In this document: piece after piece, positions 9,791 through 20,330 of the stretch
Layout: each line of letters begins with the position of its first letter
Position numbering within the stretch: position 1 is the stretch's first letter
NCBI GenBank assembly: GCA_030847615.1
Contig: JAUMIR010000012.1
Span: 3,341,501 to 3,405,500, forward strand
Origin: Gambelia wislizenii
Lineage: Eukaryota; Chordata; Lepidosauria; Squamata; Crotaphytidae
Direction of reading: 5' to 3'
DNA: 64,000 nt
The notes under the pieces: model-generated
The model's database searches: none
Told to the model about the DNA's origin: nothing
What the model saw: the letters and a program-made list of their open reading frames with translations, nothing else
Position numbers and translations under genes: made by a program

Positions 9791-10955
9791 GGGGGCAGTC
9801 TAGGGAGTGTGGAGGATCGGAACAACAGACTTGGGGGGGGGCATGCAACCTGTTCCAAAGGAGAACCCCAGGAGACACAATCCACCATTTATTTGGACAG
9901 AATAAAAGTCTAGAAGGAGTTGAGGGCAATATGCACAGTCTTTGGGACCACACTTTCCCCCCTCCCCTGTTCTGAATCAAGATGTTGAGGGTGGTCCAGG
10001 TCCCTCTGGCTGGAAAATTTGTCGTTATCTGGGCTGCCTCCCAACCTGATAGCCTTTGGCTTTTCTGCACTGATGTCCCTGACTTGCACCCCAACTCGGT
10101 CTGACTACGGGGCAGCCACACAAACTCTCCTCTACCCCCCAATCCCATCTCCCTTAGCTTTGGTGCACCCCCTCCCTCCCTGCCCCCATATCTGCCCCTG
10201 CTCATTTTCTCCTGACCCATACCCATCTTCTCTGTCAGCCCTTCTTTCCTTCTGCCCCCTAGCCCCCCCCCCAGCCATGTGGGCCAGCACATCCGTCATG
10301 TCTGCTTAGGGCTGTTCATTCGACAGCCAGCCGCTGCTGCTGCAGCTGCCTTCTGCCACAGCAGCTTCTCTGCCTGCCAGCCTGCCTTGCCCGCCCCTCC
10401 CTTGTCAGCTGCTGTAACTACGCAGCCAGCTGACACCCTGGGGAGACGTCAGGAAGGCCAGGTAAAGCGGATGCGTGGAACCCAGGAGGGGAGCTTGTTG
10501 CAGGCTTCTGCCTCAGTGGGCTGGAAGGTGTCAGCATCCATGATGCTCTCACCGAGGGGCCACAGGAGTTGACATCCCCTCCCCTCCCCTCTTCCACACA
10601 CACACAGAGAAAGACATGCACAGGTTGCCTCTGCTGCTGTTTACCTGCCAGTGCTGGAAATTTCCCATTGCACCCACGCGCTGCCTTTATTAGCTCCCTT
10701 TATAGGTTCCGCATAGAAGGAATCCAACCAAGGACTTTCTGCTCGCACACAGAGCTAGTTTGCTTTGTACAGATGCAAGCAGCTTACTCTGCTTCTCTCA
10801 GGTTGAGGAACAGGTCTCTTCCCCTCTCTGCAGCAGGGATTGGAGGCCAGAGGCCCTCCCAGGGCCAAATCCCCCTCCCTGGGGTTCATCATACGCCCTC
10901 TGTATGGAGGAGATCCCTCTCTGTACCACCTGCTTTATCCCACGTGAATCAAAAA
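9790..10955. other. Repeat-poor DNA; possible regulatory segment at 10.30-10.48 kb
   Basis: No second copy of this stretch exists in the window. 10300-10480 is GC-rich with GCTGCTGCTGCAGCTGCC and paired E-box-like CAGCTG sites (CAGCTGCTGTAACTACGCAGCCAGCTGACACC). There is no TATA or splice-flanked frame, and long open frames on both strands overlap and look non-coding. Confidence 0.3.
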
Positions 10956-11530
10956 CTGCAAAGGGCTCTTAAACCGCTTGTTCCATACACAAGCAAAGGG
11001 ATTGCTGTAAGGCACTGCATCCACTTTTCCTAGGTGTGCTGAGCCATAAGCAAAGGGCTCTACAAGCCACACTCTTATGGCAAGCAGAGGCATATGTAGC
11101 CAAAGGCCTCTTTAACTTACGTTCTTCTCCAACCTCAGGTATATTTCTCCTATGGCACAGGCAAAGACCTCTCTGAGCCATGCTCTTCTGTGAGTTGAGA
11201 CACAGGCAAAGGGCTCTGTGAGACACTGCTTCACTTCTCCTATGCAAGCTGAGGCCCACTCAAAGGGCTCTGTAAGCCATACTCTTATTGCAAGTTGAGG
11301 CACAGGCAAAGGGCTCTTTATAAGGCACTGTCTCCATTCCTCCCATGTAGGCTGAGGCACAGAAAATGCCTCTGTACAGCACTCCCCCTTTGCTCCCCTA
11401 GTAAAAAGAAACATATGCTATATAATTACACAAGCTAAAGCACAGGCAAAGGGTTCTATAAGACATTGCCCCCATTTCTCCTGTGCAAGCTGAGGCACAG
11501 GCAAAGGCCTCTGTATGCTACTCCTTACCC
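10955..11530 (+). repeat. Minisatellite with alternating 45/55-bp spacing
   Basis: The motif GCAAAGGGCTCT recurs near 10958, 10993, 11050, 11099, 11161, 11206, 11260, 11306, 11361, 11446 and 11501. In the central part the spacing alternates about 45, 54, 46, 55 bp, so the true repeat is a dimer of about 100 bp. Each unit also has a CAAGCTGAGGCACAG-type segment. The open frames here (rich in Leu, Cys, Pro) are translations of the repeat, not genes. Confidence 0.8.
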
Positions 11531-11654
11531 CTCCACCACAAAGGAACATCAACAGGTAACCATCACACTTTACTCTTTTTGTGCTTGAGGCACACAGGGT
11601 GAAGAAGATGAAGTGCATCAGAACCAAATCCTGCCATCTTGCATGCAACAATGG

Positions 11655-11770
11655 GAGGTTCAGAACCATAGAATCACAGAGTTGGAAGAGACCACAAGGG
11701 CCATCCAGCCCAACATCCTGACATGCAGGAACACACAAGCAAAGCACGCCGGACAGATGGCCATCCAGAC
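11655..11770 (-). mobile_element. CR1 LINE 3' end fragment
   Basis: Minus-strand CR1 tail: ATAGAATCACAGAGTTGGAAG, ACCACAAGGGCCATCCAGCC, then GCCGGACAGATGGCCATCC. Truncated at both the 5' end and within the C-terminal coding part. Confidence 0.85.
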
Positions 11771-11920
11771 TACTTCAACTTGCCAGGGGTGATAATGGCT
11801 CCCATTATGGCCTGCCTAGCTGCGGGCCATTAGGGTTCCTTCCAACTCTGAGGAACTGGAAGGAAAACCCTCCCCGCACCGGAGCCACAGACTGTAGGGT
11901 TCCAGATGCAAGTGGAAGCA

Positions 11921-12314
11921 CAGTTGGTCCTCCACATTTGTGGGTTTAACTTTTGCGGATTTGATTATTCACGGATTAGTTGCTGCTGCCTTCACTGCTG
12001 CTGACCTCTGCCATTTTTCATAAGGATTGCAAGCCTCACGAGACTGAGAGAGACTGCGAATGTGGGGCAAGGCTTGTAAGTCCCTAATAAAAATGATGTG
12101 GGGCAGCAGTGGGGGCAGTGGCAAGCCCTGCCAGCTGCCTGCTTCTACCTTGCCAAGGAACCCCGCCATCTCAAAGGCATGTGCAATGCATCGAACTGAT
12201 GGATTGTACATTTTTGTGTGTTAATTTTTTTGGTGGGGATAGAGCTATTCATGGCTTTTCCACTTTTATGGGGGTCCTGTGCCCTTTACCCCAGCACATG
12301 TGGAGGGCCAACTG
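11921..12314. mobile_element. Tigger/pogo-like MITE, long copy
   Basis: The left end CAGTTGGTCCTCCACATTTG is mirrored by the right end CACATGTGGAGGGCCAACTG. The right flank is TA and the left flank is CA (one base from TA). The GGTCCTC..GTGGGTTTAACTTTTGCGGATT start resembles the Tigger/MER2 class. The 394-bp body is longer than the other copies and has no transposase frame. Confidence 0.75.
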
Positions 12315-12439
12315 TATTTTTTATTATTTCCAACTCTGTATTATTCTAAGACAAAGAAAAGCCTCAGAGCTGAAATGCAAGTCCCTCTTAGATTTTGCTG
12401 CATTTGAAAAGGACATATGTCTCCCCCATTGCAAAACAA

Positions 12440-12900
12440 TCACTGCCTCCTAATAATTCCTTGACTTGGCTTCCCACACCTGAATCTCTCTGCAACTCCT
12501 TCCTGCTCAGGAGAGTCAACCAAGCAGCAATGAACGGCATCCTCACCCCACCACCAAACCCTATCCCCCCAAGCCCAGCCCCGGCTAAAAATGTAAATAG
12601 AAAATGGAAAAATACAGGTGCAGCTTGCTCGACATGCCTCAATTCCTGATCCACTGGGCTGGGCAGTTCCCGGGAACAGCAGCTCAGGATGGAGCCATTG
12701 CGGCTGAGAGCCCAGCTTTGCATGGCAGAGGCGGTCTCTCCGCCAAGTCATCCGCTTAATTTTGCAAATTAGTTCGTGCTGGCTGAGAAAAGCTAATTCT
12801 GTCTGGTGTACCAAGGGTAGAAGGCAAGAAGGGCTGGGAGCTGCGAAGCCTGTGGACAAGAGAGACAGAGACAGCTAGCAGGCAATAACACTGGGGCAGA
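12440..12900. other. Repeat-poor segment, candidate conserved noncoding DNA
   Basis: No internal or dispersed repeat is seen. AT-rich homeodomain-type words (CGCTTAATTTTGCAAATTAGTTCG at about 12750-12775, AAAGCTAATTC) lie in otherwise GC-balanced sequence. Overlapping frames exist on both strands, which argues against coding. Conservation cannot be judged from a single sequence. Confidence 0.3.
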
Positions 12901-12910
12901 CTGCAAGGGT

Positions 12911-12930
12911 GTGTGTGTGTATGTGTGTAA
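12911..12930 (+). repeat. TG dinucleotide microsatellite
   Basis: Short TG run interrupted by one A. Confidence 0.8.
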
Positions 12931-12952
12931 CATTCTTGTTGCTGTTATTATC

Positions 12953-13620
12953 GCAACTAGAGGCATATGCAGAAGGGGCAACTGTACTGTCTGTCTGTCT
13001 ATTATTAAATATGATTAATTATTATTATTGGAACCAGAGACATCTGCAGAAGATACCTCTATATCTATAATTGTTATTATTGGATTATTATTATTGGGCC
13101 ATTGATATCTATCATCATCATCAATTATTAATTATTACTATTATTGGAACCAGAGGCATCCCAGAAGGGGCAACTGTACTGTCTGTCTGTCTATTATTAA
13201 ATATGATTAATTATTATTATTGGAACCAGAGACATCTGCAGAAGATACCTCTATATCTATAATTGTTATTATTGGATTATTATTATTGGGCCATTGATAT
13301 CTATCATCATCATCAATTATTAATTATTACTATTATTGGAACCAGAGGCATCCCAGAAGATGCCTCTATACCTACCATTGTTGTTGTTGTTGTTATTAGA
13401 TTATCATAATTGGATTATTATTGTTATCATTGGATTATTATTATTGGGCCACTGTTATCTATCTATATCTATCTATCTATCTATCTATCTATCATCATCA
13501 TCATCAATTACTAATTATTATTATTGGGACCAGAGGCATCTGCAGAAGATGTCTCTATAGCGACCATTGTTGTTGTTGTTGTTATTAGATTATTATTATA
13601 ATTGGATTATTATTGTTATA
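12953..13620 (+). repeat. 192-bp tandem array built on ATT microsatellites
   Basis: GGGGCAACTGTACTGTCTGT starts at 12975 and again at 13167, and the two 192-bp units between 12975 and about 13358 look nearly identical. Two shorter degenerate units follow (CCAGAGGCATC..AGAAGATG at about 13340 and 13530). Each unit holds (ATT)n, (TTG)n, (CTAT)n and (ATC)n runs. The near identity implies recent unequal exchange or slippage. Confidence 0.85.
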
Positions 13621-13836
13621 CAGTTGTCCCTTCATATTTGCTGGGTTTTGGTTCCAGGACCCCCGTGGATGTGAAAATCCATGAATACTCAAGTCCCATG
13701 ATATGCAATGGCAAAGCAAAATATAAGATGGCAAAATCAAGGTTTGCATTTTGGATTATTTTTTTTAAAGAATATTTTCAAGCCGTGAATACTTAAATTC
13801 GTGGATACTGAAACCGTAGATATGGAGGGACAACTG
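13621..13836. mobile_element. Tigger/MER2-like MITE with TA target duplication
   Basis: The ends are CAGTTGTCCCTTCATATTTG and, inverted, CAGTTGTCCCTCCATATCTA. TA flanks both sides (13619-13620 and 13837-13838). The internal GGTTCCAGGACCCCCGTGGAT block resembles mammalian MER2, a pogo/Tigger non-autonomous element (known family). It landed in the end of the 192-bp array. No transposase. Confidence 0.9.
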
Positions 13837-13859
13837 TACAATTATTTCTGGCCTAGACT

Positions 13860-14445
13860 GAACACCAGAGTTCCCAGGACAAACCTCTAAAAACATTCTT
13901 TTGCCACCATATTTTACACTTTTTTGTGTGTGGCAAAAGAACCCTTTAAATCAAAGGTTGCTGTGATAGCATGAAAAAGCAGCCTCGTACTCCTGCGTTC
14001 ACTGCCGAGTGTGATCTCGGCAGTTATCGCGAGAAGATGAAAGCACACTTAAAAGGCTAAAAAAACCCTAAATTAAACAAAGCATGCACACAAGCACCGA
14101 AACACACTTTAAAACTTGCCTTGCAACATGGGGAGGTTATTAAAAAGCGCATCACATAGTTAGTTTTTGCATTCCCACCTGGAAATGTTCTGGCGAGGAT
14201 GGCCATTGATGCTCGAATTGTGCCAGTAGAACAGGGCGTGGTTTCAGATGCTCGCAATCTCAGCCAAAAAACGGTGTATCTATTGACTGCTTGGCCCGAC
14301 AATAAAAAAAGAAGGCCTTATTGACCACACAAAATCAAGAAAGCACAACGTCATGCAAAATGGGTGCTCTTTCGCATTCATTGGACATCGTTATGACGCC
14401 GTATTTGCTGCATCTAATAAAGTCCCTAGTTCTCAGGCTCTGGCC
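13860..14445 (+). repeat. Unclassified interspersed repeat, family C, longest copy
   Basis: Collinear with 0.88-1.31 kb over its first 450 bp. Its last 150 bp are collinear with 61.24-61.40 kb (GACGGCTTGGGCCC.., AGCACAAYGTCATGCA, GGTGCYCTTT, GTTATGAYGCC, AATAAARTCC). The three copies together imply an element of at least 580 bp. The end AATAAAGTCC could act as a polyadenylation-type tail. No shared frame. Confidence 0.6.
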
Positions 14446-14540
14446 TGGAGTCTCCAGATCTGAACCTTCTTCCTCATTCCTGAGAAGAGAGAAATCTCAG
14501 GGCAAGAGCAGTGCCTTGAAAAATACTACCACTACTACTA
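14445..14540. repeat. Fragment shared with 41.77-41.86 kb
   Basis: Both hold GAGTCTCCAG / CAATCTCCAGTC..CTCAGGGCAA, then GAGCAGTGCCTTGAAA / GAGCACTGCCTTGAAA. A CTACTA run lies at 14525-14545. Confidence 0.4.
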
Positions 14541-14745
14541 CTAGTAGTTATTGTTCTTATTTTCATTTCTATCCCACCTTTCTCCCAATAATAGGACCAA
14601 AGGGGACTTACAACATATGTAAAAACAATGCAGATTAAAAACTATAAAAAAACTTTAATAAAAGTACAAATATAAAAGTTATTTAAAAGACAATCAAACA
14701 GTTAAAACACAAATTTCCTCATTTATTAGAGTTTTTTTTTTAAAT
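14541..14745 (-). mobile_element. L2-like LINE 3' end
   Basis: The TATCCCACCTTTCTCCCAATA block followed by many AAAA..TAAAA runs is the reverse complement of the LINE tail seen at 20.6 and 29.1 kb (...GGCGGGATAGAAATATTTTAATT). The coding part is gone. Confidence 0.5.
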
Positions 14746-14794
14746 TTACATGGCATACTAGTGCAGCAGTGATTGATGGTTTAATGTACCAGGC

Positions 14795-14880
14795 TTAGGG
14801 ACACCACCAGGTCCCACCCCTATGACATCACCCCTGTGACATCATCCCTGTGACATCACAAGGGCCCAACCATAAGCAAG
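14795..14880 (+). repeat. Three TGACATCA words at 14-bp spacing
   Basis: TGACATCA occurs at 14823, 14837 and 14851. Each is separated by CCCTG-type linker, giving a tandem 14-bp unit. The word is one transition from the CRE TGACGTCA. A related inverted copy is at 3.39-3.47 kb, so this is part of a dispersed repeat. Confidence 0.6.
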
Positions 14881-14989
14881 AGAGTCTTCCCGACATCCCA
14901 GGGCCCAGGGTAGGGGATAATCTTGACTTGACAAAACTTCCAAGCACCCTTCTAACCCACAATTTAAACTTGGCAGGTCTTTTTTCACA

Positions 14990-16040
14990 AGTCCTGATCT
15001 TCCCTGATCTTCAGACAGAGCAGAGCATTATGCGCTGGCCCCCAGGCTATCAAAAAATGTTTAAAAGGCACAGCCACCCCACTGCAGCCCCCAAATTTCC
15101 TATGCAAAAGGTTGTTTGTGCTGGTATCTGAGGGCACCCAAGACCCCTTCCTTGCTCATAAGAGGTGGAGTGCTGCAAGTGAGGTGAGAGGAGAGGGAGA
15201 AAAAGAGAGAGACAGAGAGAAAATGTCACCCTTTCTTCCCTCCCATGTCTTCTCATTCTCCAAGCAGTGATCCTGGAGGAATGGAGCTTTGATCTTTCAT
15301 CAATCACAGTTGAAATGCACAGACATGCATTGCGCACAGCAAGACCTTGTAGTGCCGCTCTCTCCCTCTCCTTCTCTCTCCAAGAGGCTTAAAGCCACCT
15401 GGTGTAACTTCCCTGGGTTTTTTGGTTTTTTTACAAGGAAGGGGGGGGACCCACAATGTTTTATAGCTCCATAGAGAACCCCCAGAATTCCTCATCCCTG
15501 TTCTGTAGGATTGGATCCAGGTTGTGCACCGCAATGCCTTCCATTCCCCCAGCTGCACACATGATCGCTTGTTCCGAACCCACAGAATCCCTCCAACTCT
15601 CCTGATCTGGCAGGGGGAGTCCCAATTAATCCTCTGCCATCCCAATTTTTCTGCTGCTTATCAAATGCCCCAGTTTTTCCTCTCCTCCTTGAAATGCTCA
15701 AGCGCATTGCAAGGAAGTACAGCGGGATGGCGGTGGCATCTCCTGTGGCCCTAGAACATCCTATTGCTCTCGGCTGGGCCAAGCTGACTGGGAGGGTCAG
15801 GACTCTGTGTTGCTGGTGTGGGGAGGAGATGGGGAGCTTATTTTCAAGAAAAAAATAAAGGAGGAAAACACTCCAGGTGCCAAACATATTTCAGGCAAGT
15901 GTTGATAACATTCCTCCCTGCTTTCCTCCAAAAGTGACAATTAAAAAATGTTAACTCGGTTTCCTCCCGAAAGGAACCCCATTTCTTTTCTACTGCAAAA
16001 GTATCTGGGTTCTCCTTGTTGACCTCAAAAAGTAACTTCT
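14990..16040. other. No recognised feature
   Basis: Holds a purine-rich GAGAGA run near 15195 and poly-T/G runs near 15420-15447. The open frames overlap on both strands and resemble nothing known. Confidence 0.35.
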
Positions 16041-16196
16041 TGAGAGTAACAGGCTCCAATCTTATTGGTCGTCCCAATTAGAGCAGATCGATTGGATCAA
16101 CCACTGAAAGGTAAGTCAACATGTAGGTAAATCTCGTTGATCCAATAGATCTACTCTGCTCAGGACTAACAATAGGATCTGAGGGTCATTTGGAAG
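16040..16196. mobile_element. Palindromic repeat with 40-bp arms
   Basis: AATCTTATTGGTCGTCCCAA with AGCAGATCGATTGGATCAAC on the left is mirrored by GTTGATCCAATAGATCTACTCTGCTCAGGACTAACAATAGGAT on the right. The loop of about 35 bp contains CACTGAAAGGTAAGTCAAC. A related smaller palindrome is at 29.18-29.24 kb. Probably a MITE or an inverted pair of a lizard SINE-like repeat; class unsettled. Confidence 0.55.
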
Positions 16197-16199
16197 ACG

Positions 16200-16655
16200 T
16201 TACTTCCAAGGTCTGATCTGCCTTAATGGGGATTAGTTTGGAAGAATCAGACCCCTCATCCTGCCACCCTGTTGGGTTTCCTTCTCTTGGCTCCAGCTCA
16301 GTCCAGAGGACAGTCAAGAAATGGATCCTTGTGAGTACAGACATGGGAAAGCTTTCCAATGGGTCCCATCTCCTAAAGCTGGGCTAACATTCAGGACAGA
16401 GGAGTGTGGAAGAAGATTAAGAATGGAATTTAGACCTGAGTTGGATTTAATCTTGGTGAAGGTAGAAGAAAGGTCTCCTAAATAGGGATAATCTAGCTGA
16501 GGGCTTTCCAAAGGAGGGAAGTCTGGCTGACTAAGAAAGATGGCAAGAAAAACAACCAGAGAGAGAGAGGAAGGCCAAAGAAACAGGCACTGATCAAGAT
16601 GCAAACTTTCACCATACTTTTGTTTCTGATAACCGCAAACAGCACCTTGGTTCAA
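16200..16655. other. No recognised feature
   Basis: Unique-looking sequence. A 118-codon minus frame (16314-16670) shows no domain or splice context. Confidence 0.3.
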
Positions 16656-16659
16656 TATA

Positions 16660-16974
16660 TAGTAGGACATCTGTATCTATGGAACTGGGAATCCATGGAT
16701 ACACTTACTCACATCCAAAGAATATGGTCTCTCTGGGCATCTTCTAGCTCCTCCAGTGCAACTCTATGGTATGCAAAGCTGACCATAGAGTCACACTGGA
16801 GGACCCTGAAGACACCTAGAGATTAGTTCTCTCTAGGAATCTCTAGGTCCTCCAGTGCAACTCTATGACACACGTGGGCCCAAAGTTGTTCATTTTAATA
16901 GGGTTCGCTATTATAGGTGGTTTCCAGTATCCACGGTAAGTCTGAGAGCATATGCCGTGCGGATACAAGGGTTG
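16660..16974. mobile_element. Tigger-like MITE, diverged copy
   Basis: Starts TAGTAGGACATCTGTATCTAT and ends CCGTGCGGATACAAGGGTTG/TA. The interior shares CATAGAGTCACACTGGAGGACC and TCTAGGTCCTCCAGTGCAACTC (mirrored) with 44.03 and 62.86 kb copies, plus the ACTCTATGRYA word. This internal palindrome is a trait of this subfamily. Confidence 0.65.
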
Positions 16975-17054
16975 TACAATATATAATATCTCGTCTACCA
17001 TCCTGTCTTCCCATCCCATCATACCACCAGTCTGATTTACTGTCACACTACCCT

Positions 17055-17135
17055 GAACAGGTCTGACATTGTCTGATGAGGAACCTGAGCAGGATGGGTC
17101 CAGGCCAGTCCTTGGATGAGAGACCACCAGGATGA
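17055..17135 (+). mobile_element. Fragment of 5S-derived SINE
   Basis: CCTGAGCAGGATGGGTCCAGGCCAGTCCTTGGATGAGAGACCACC resembles the 5S rRNA intermediate element and box C (TACTTGGATGGGAGACC). The tail is missing. Confidence 0.45.
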
Positions 17136-17394
17136 GAGACCAGGGATCTGCAGGTAAGAAAGGGAGGGGAGAGAAATGCATCCAAGTTGGCAGATTTGGG
17201 GCCGGTCCAGGTGGGCAACTTTGGCAAGATGGCTGCATTGGCCCCCTGGGAGACCATGGGGGGGTCACCTTCCACTATACCCTCCCACCACAGGGGGGGG
17301 GAACAATAATATTTTGCCACCAAATGTCCCCCAATGCCCACTAGAGGCTGTGCAGGCCATATTTGTGTTTTGATGCCCACCTGGGCCAGGGATG

Positions 17395-17636
17395 CCGCAA
17401 ACCACAGGAAAAGAGAGTCCACCTAAATGTTAGGAAAAACTTTCTGATGGCAAGAGCTGTTCAGCAGTGGAATACACTGCCGTGGAATATGGTGGAGTCT
17501 CCTTCTTTGGACATTTTTAAACAGAGGCTGGATGGCCATCTGTCAGGAATGCTTTGTGTATTCCTGCAAGATAGAAGGGGGTAGGACTAGATGGCCCTTG
17601 TGGTCTCTTCCAACTCTATGATTCTATGAAATGGTG
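17395..17636 (+). mobile_element. CR1 LINE 3' fragment
   Basis: The coding end reads EKRVHLNVRKNFLMARAVQQWNTLPWNMVESPSLDIFKQRLDGHLSGML, followed by the 3' UTR (GGACTAGATGGCCCTTGTGG) and ATTCTATGA tail. This C-terminal stretch is open, but it is 5' truncated. Confidence 0.9.
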
Positions 17637-17639
17637 TGT

Positions 17640-18670
17640 CTTCACAGCCATAGGAAGCGGTGTTTCACTTCTATTTCCCTTGAAGCCCACTGTCTCTCTC
17701 CCTGGTGTTTCCAAAGCCCGAATCTCCTTGACCCTCCGCTGTCCCCGGAGGGTCACCCCGACACTTGTCTGAGTTCCCTTGTGTCCGCCTCTCCACCCTT
17801 CCTGCGATTGTTAGTTCCAGTGGTGGAGAACCCTTTGGTCTGAAAAACGCACAAACAGAGAGAAAAAAGGCGACGCACACGAGCAAGCCGTCTCCTCCCA
17901 AAGAGGAAAGGTAACCATGGCTACCTGGGACCTCATTTTAAAACCCTGCCAGCTGCGGGCAAAAAAGCAGCCCTTTCTCGTTGTCATGTGCTGTGTTTTC
18001 TTTTTCCCCCATTTTTTAAACAGAGCACTTTGAGAATGCCAGAACCTCTGGGAAGCATCTGGGGAGCAGGAGTGAAAGATGACAACGTGGAAAAAAAAAT
18101 CAGAGAAGGAATTCATTTTGTTTGCAAGCGGTCTCCTTCTTCATCTTCAACCCAAGAATGGGAGGTATTAAGCTTGAAGTTCAATTGCACATTCCTCCCC
18201 TCCCCGCAGATACAAAAATACAAGGCACAGCAACAACTGAGCATCACCGCTTCCTAGATGCAGGAATTGCTTCTGGCTACAATCACTCGCCTCCCGCCCA
18301 TGGAGGAAAAGGTGAGTTGGAAGGCCTAAGAACAGACAGGGGCTGGAAAATAGCCCTGAACTCACAACAACAACAACAACAACAATACATGTATATGTAT
18401 ATTCCAATGCCCAAAGGGTTTTCGAGAAACACCAGCCAAATTATTCATGGGGGAATAAATTACGCTGCCATTTAGCCACCTCACCTTCCCGGGGATTCTA
18501 ATTTCCACCCACCCATTGGTCGGCCGAGAGTTGTTTGCTAATTAGTTTGGTGAGACAGGTTTTGGACTCCTAGGGGAGTTGTTCTCAAACTGATTACCCA
18601 TCCTTATTAAACGATGGCAATAGGTCATTGTGGATCAGGGGCCTGGCTGGGATGGGCAAGGCTACTGTAG
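17640..18670. other. Repeat-poor DNA; possible conserved noncoding segment at 18.48-18.60 kb
   Basis: Holds a (CAA)n microsatellite (18362-18384). 18520-18560 has CATTGGTCGGCCGAGAG followed by TTTGCTAATTAGTTTGG, CCAAT- and homeodomain-like words. No second copies and no exon recognised. Confidence 0.3.
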
Positions 18671-18675
18671 CCAAT

Positions 18676-18684
18676 GAAGCACAC

Positions 18685-18715
<31 letters not shown>

Positions 18716-18716
18716 G
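18676..18716 (+). repeat. AC dinucleotide microsatellite
   Basis: About 19 AC units with an ACACGC interruption. Confidence 0.9.
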
Positions 18717-18775
18717 AACCCCTGCCCTCTCTAGATTTCCACCCAGAGGGCAAAGTGTGAACATGGTGGGGGGTT

Positions 18776-19525
18776 CATAAAATCATAGAATTGGAAGAGA
18801 CGCCAAAGACCATCTAGTCCAACCCCCTGCCATGCAGGAATACACAATCAAAGCACTCCTGACAGATGGCTGTCCAGCCTCTGTTTAAAAACCTGCAAAG
18901 AAGGAGATTCCACCACACTCCCAGGCAGTAGCGTATTCCACTGCCAAACAGCTCTTACTGTCAGGAAGTTCTTCCTAATGTTTAGGTGGCATCTCTTTTC
19001 CTGTAGTTTGAACCCGTTGCTCCGTGTCCTAGTCTCTGGAGCCGCAGAAAACAAGCTTGCTCCATCCTCAGTATGACATTCCTACAAATATTTAAACATG
19101 GCAATCATGTCCCCCCTCTCAACCTTTTCTTCTCCAGACTAAATATGCCCAGTTCCCTAAGCTGCTCATCCTAGGGCCTAATGGCTTCCAGACCTCCCAC
19201 CATTTTGGTTGCTCTCCTCTGAACACTTTCCAGCTTCTCAATATCCCTTCTTGAATTATGGTGCCCAGAACTGGACACAATATTCCAGGTGAGGTCTGAC
19301 TAAAGCAGAACAGAGTGGCACTATTACTTCTTTGATCTAGACATTATATTCCTATTGATGCAGCCTAGAATCACATTGGCTTTTTTAGCTGCTGCATCAC
19401 ACTGCTGACTCATGTTCAGCTTGTGGTCCACTAAGACTCCTAGATCTCTTTCGCACATACTGCCATCAAGCCAGGTGTCACCCATTTGATACCTTTTTAT
19501 TGCCCAAGTGTAGTACTCTTGGTGT
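18776..19525 (-). pseudogene. Longest CR1 copy; ORF2 C-terminal half
   Basis: Read on the minus strand, the protein order is YQMGDTWLDG, ERDLGVLVDHKLNMSQQCDA, AAKKANVILGCINRNIMSRSKK, then APQFKKDIEKLESVQ.., SNGFKLQEKRCHLNIRKNFLTV and VESPSLQVFKQRLDSHLSGVL. This is the region just after the CR1 reverse transcriptase domain through to the C-terminus. The reading frame is broken at least twice (near 19320 and 19060). The 3' UTR and tail lie at the low-coordinate end. The 5' truncation is near 19525. Confidence 0.9.
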
Positions 19526-19639
19526 GGCACAGAAAGGGGGTGCAAGAAAGGTTCCTCTGAATGTGTATGACTTGGTTGCTCAGGTAGCTGGCAGTTTCCA
19601 TGGCAGGGTGGGATCTGGAAGGATGAGTCCGATCTGAGT

Positions 19640-20163
19640 TGCAGTCTGAACTTTAAAGGAACTATCTAGGCTATCTAAAAGACCAATAGAAGCCAAGCTG
19701 AGTTCTCTAAGATCCATGAAGGAGGGCTTTCTCTCCATCCCACAAACTTCATAGGTGCAATCGGTGAGGACACGGGAGACAGAGCCTTCTTGGTTGCTGC
19801 TCCCAGACTGTGGAACTCCCTTCCACAGGAAGCCTGGTTAATATCTTCCCTCTTCTCTTTTTGCCAGCAGGGTTTTCATTTAGGCAGGCCTGAGACTGAT
19901 TTTTAATTGTACGACAGATTATTGTTTGAAATGGTGTGCTCTGTTCTTCTGTTATTTTTAAATACAATGTATTTTTTAATTTGTATTTTAAAACTGTCAC
20001 TATGTGTTTTTAACAGAATCAATGTTTATTTTATTTTATTTTTAAAAAAACCTTCTGTATAGTACATGGTTTTTAAAAACTAAAGTTTATTTTAAATTTG
20101 CTAAACTATCTTGAGTACCTTGGCTAGAAAAAGGAAGGATATAAACTGAATAAATAAATAAGT
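19640..20163 (+). pseudogene. L2-like LINE C-terminus and 3' UTR
   Basis: Plus strand 19768-19835 encodes DTGDRAFLVAAPRLWNSLP, the L2/L3-type C-terminal signature (AFSVAAPRLWNSLP). It is followed by a TTTTA-rich 3' UTR and the end CCTTGGCTAGAAAAAGGAAGGATATAAACTGAATAAATAAATA. No intact frame. Confidence 0.7.
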
Positions 20164-20204
20164 GAAAACAATCCAAGGAGCTATCCCAAATAGGTCTGGA
20201 ACAG

Positions 20205-20330
20205 TGGTTCTTAACCTTTTGTTTTAGTGTATTGAATAGGTACATACGCCATTGTAACTACACCATCGTAATCTTATGGAAAACCACTTATGATGGTGTA
20301 GTTATAATAGAGAATGTACCTATTAAGGAT
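20205..20330. repeat. Hairpin-forming inverted repeat
   Basis: A 37-base left arm (20235-20271, starting AATAGGTACAT and ending TCGTAA) matches the reverse complement of 20288-20324 at about 32 of 37 positions. The loop is 16 bp. The preceding CAGTGGTTCTTAACCTTTTG is an hAT-like terminus, so this may be the centre of a hAT MITE. Confidence 0.55.

Noticed and set aside
9768..10292. 174-codon minus-strand frame
   Set aside because: Low-complexity Gly/Arg-rich translation of a C/T-rich tract, with an equally open plus frame across it.
10969..11747. Cys/Leu-rich minus-strand frames
   Set aside because: They translate the 45/55-bp minisatellite and a CR1 tail.
12953..13620. CRISPR-like direct repeats
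   Set aside because: Units are 192 bp of nested microsatellites without spacers, in a vertebrate genome.
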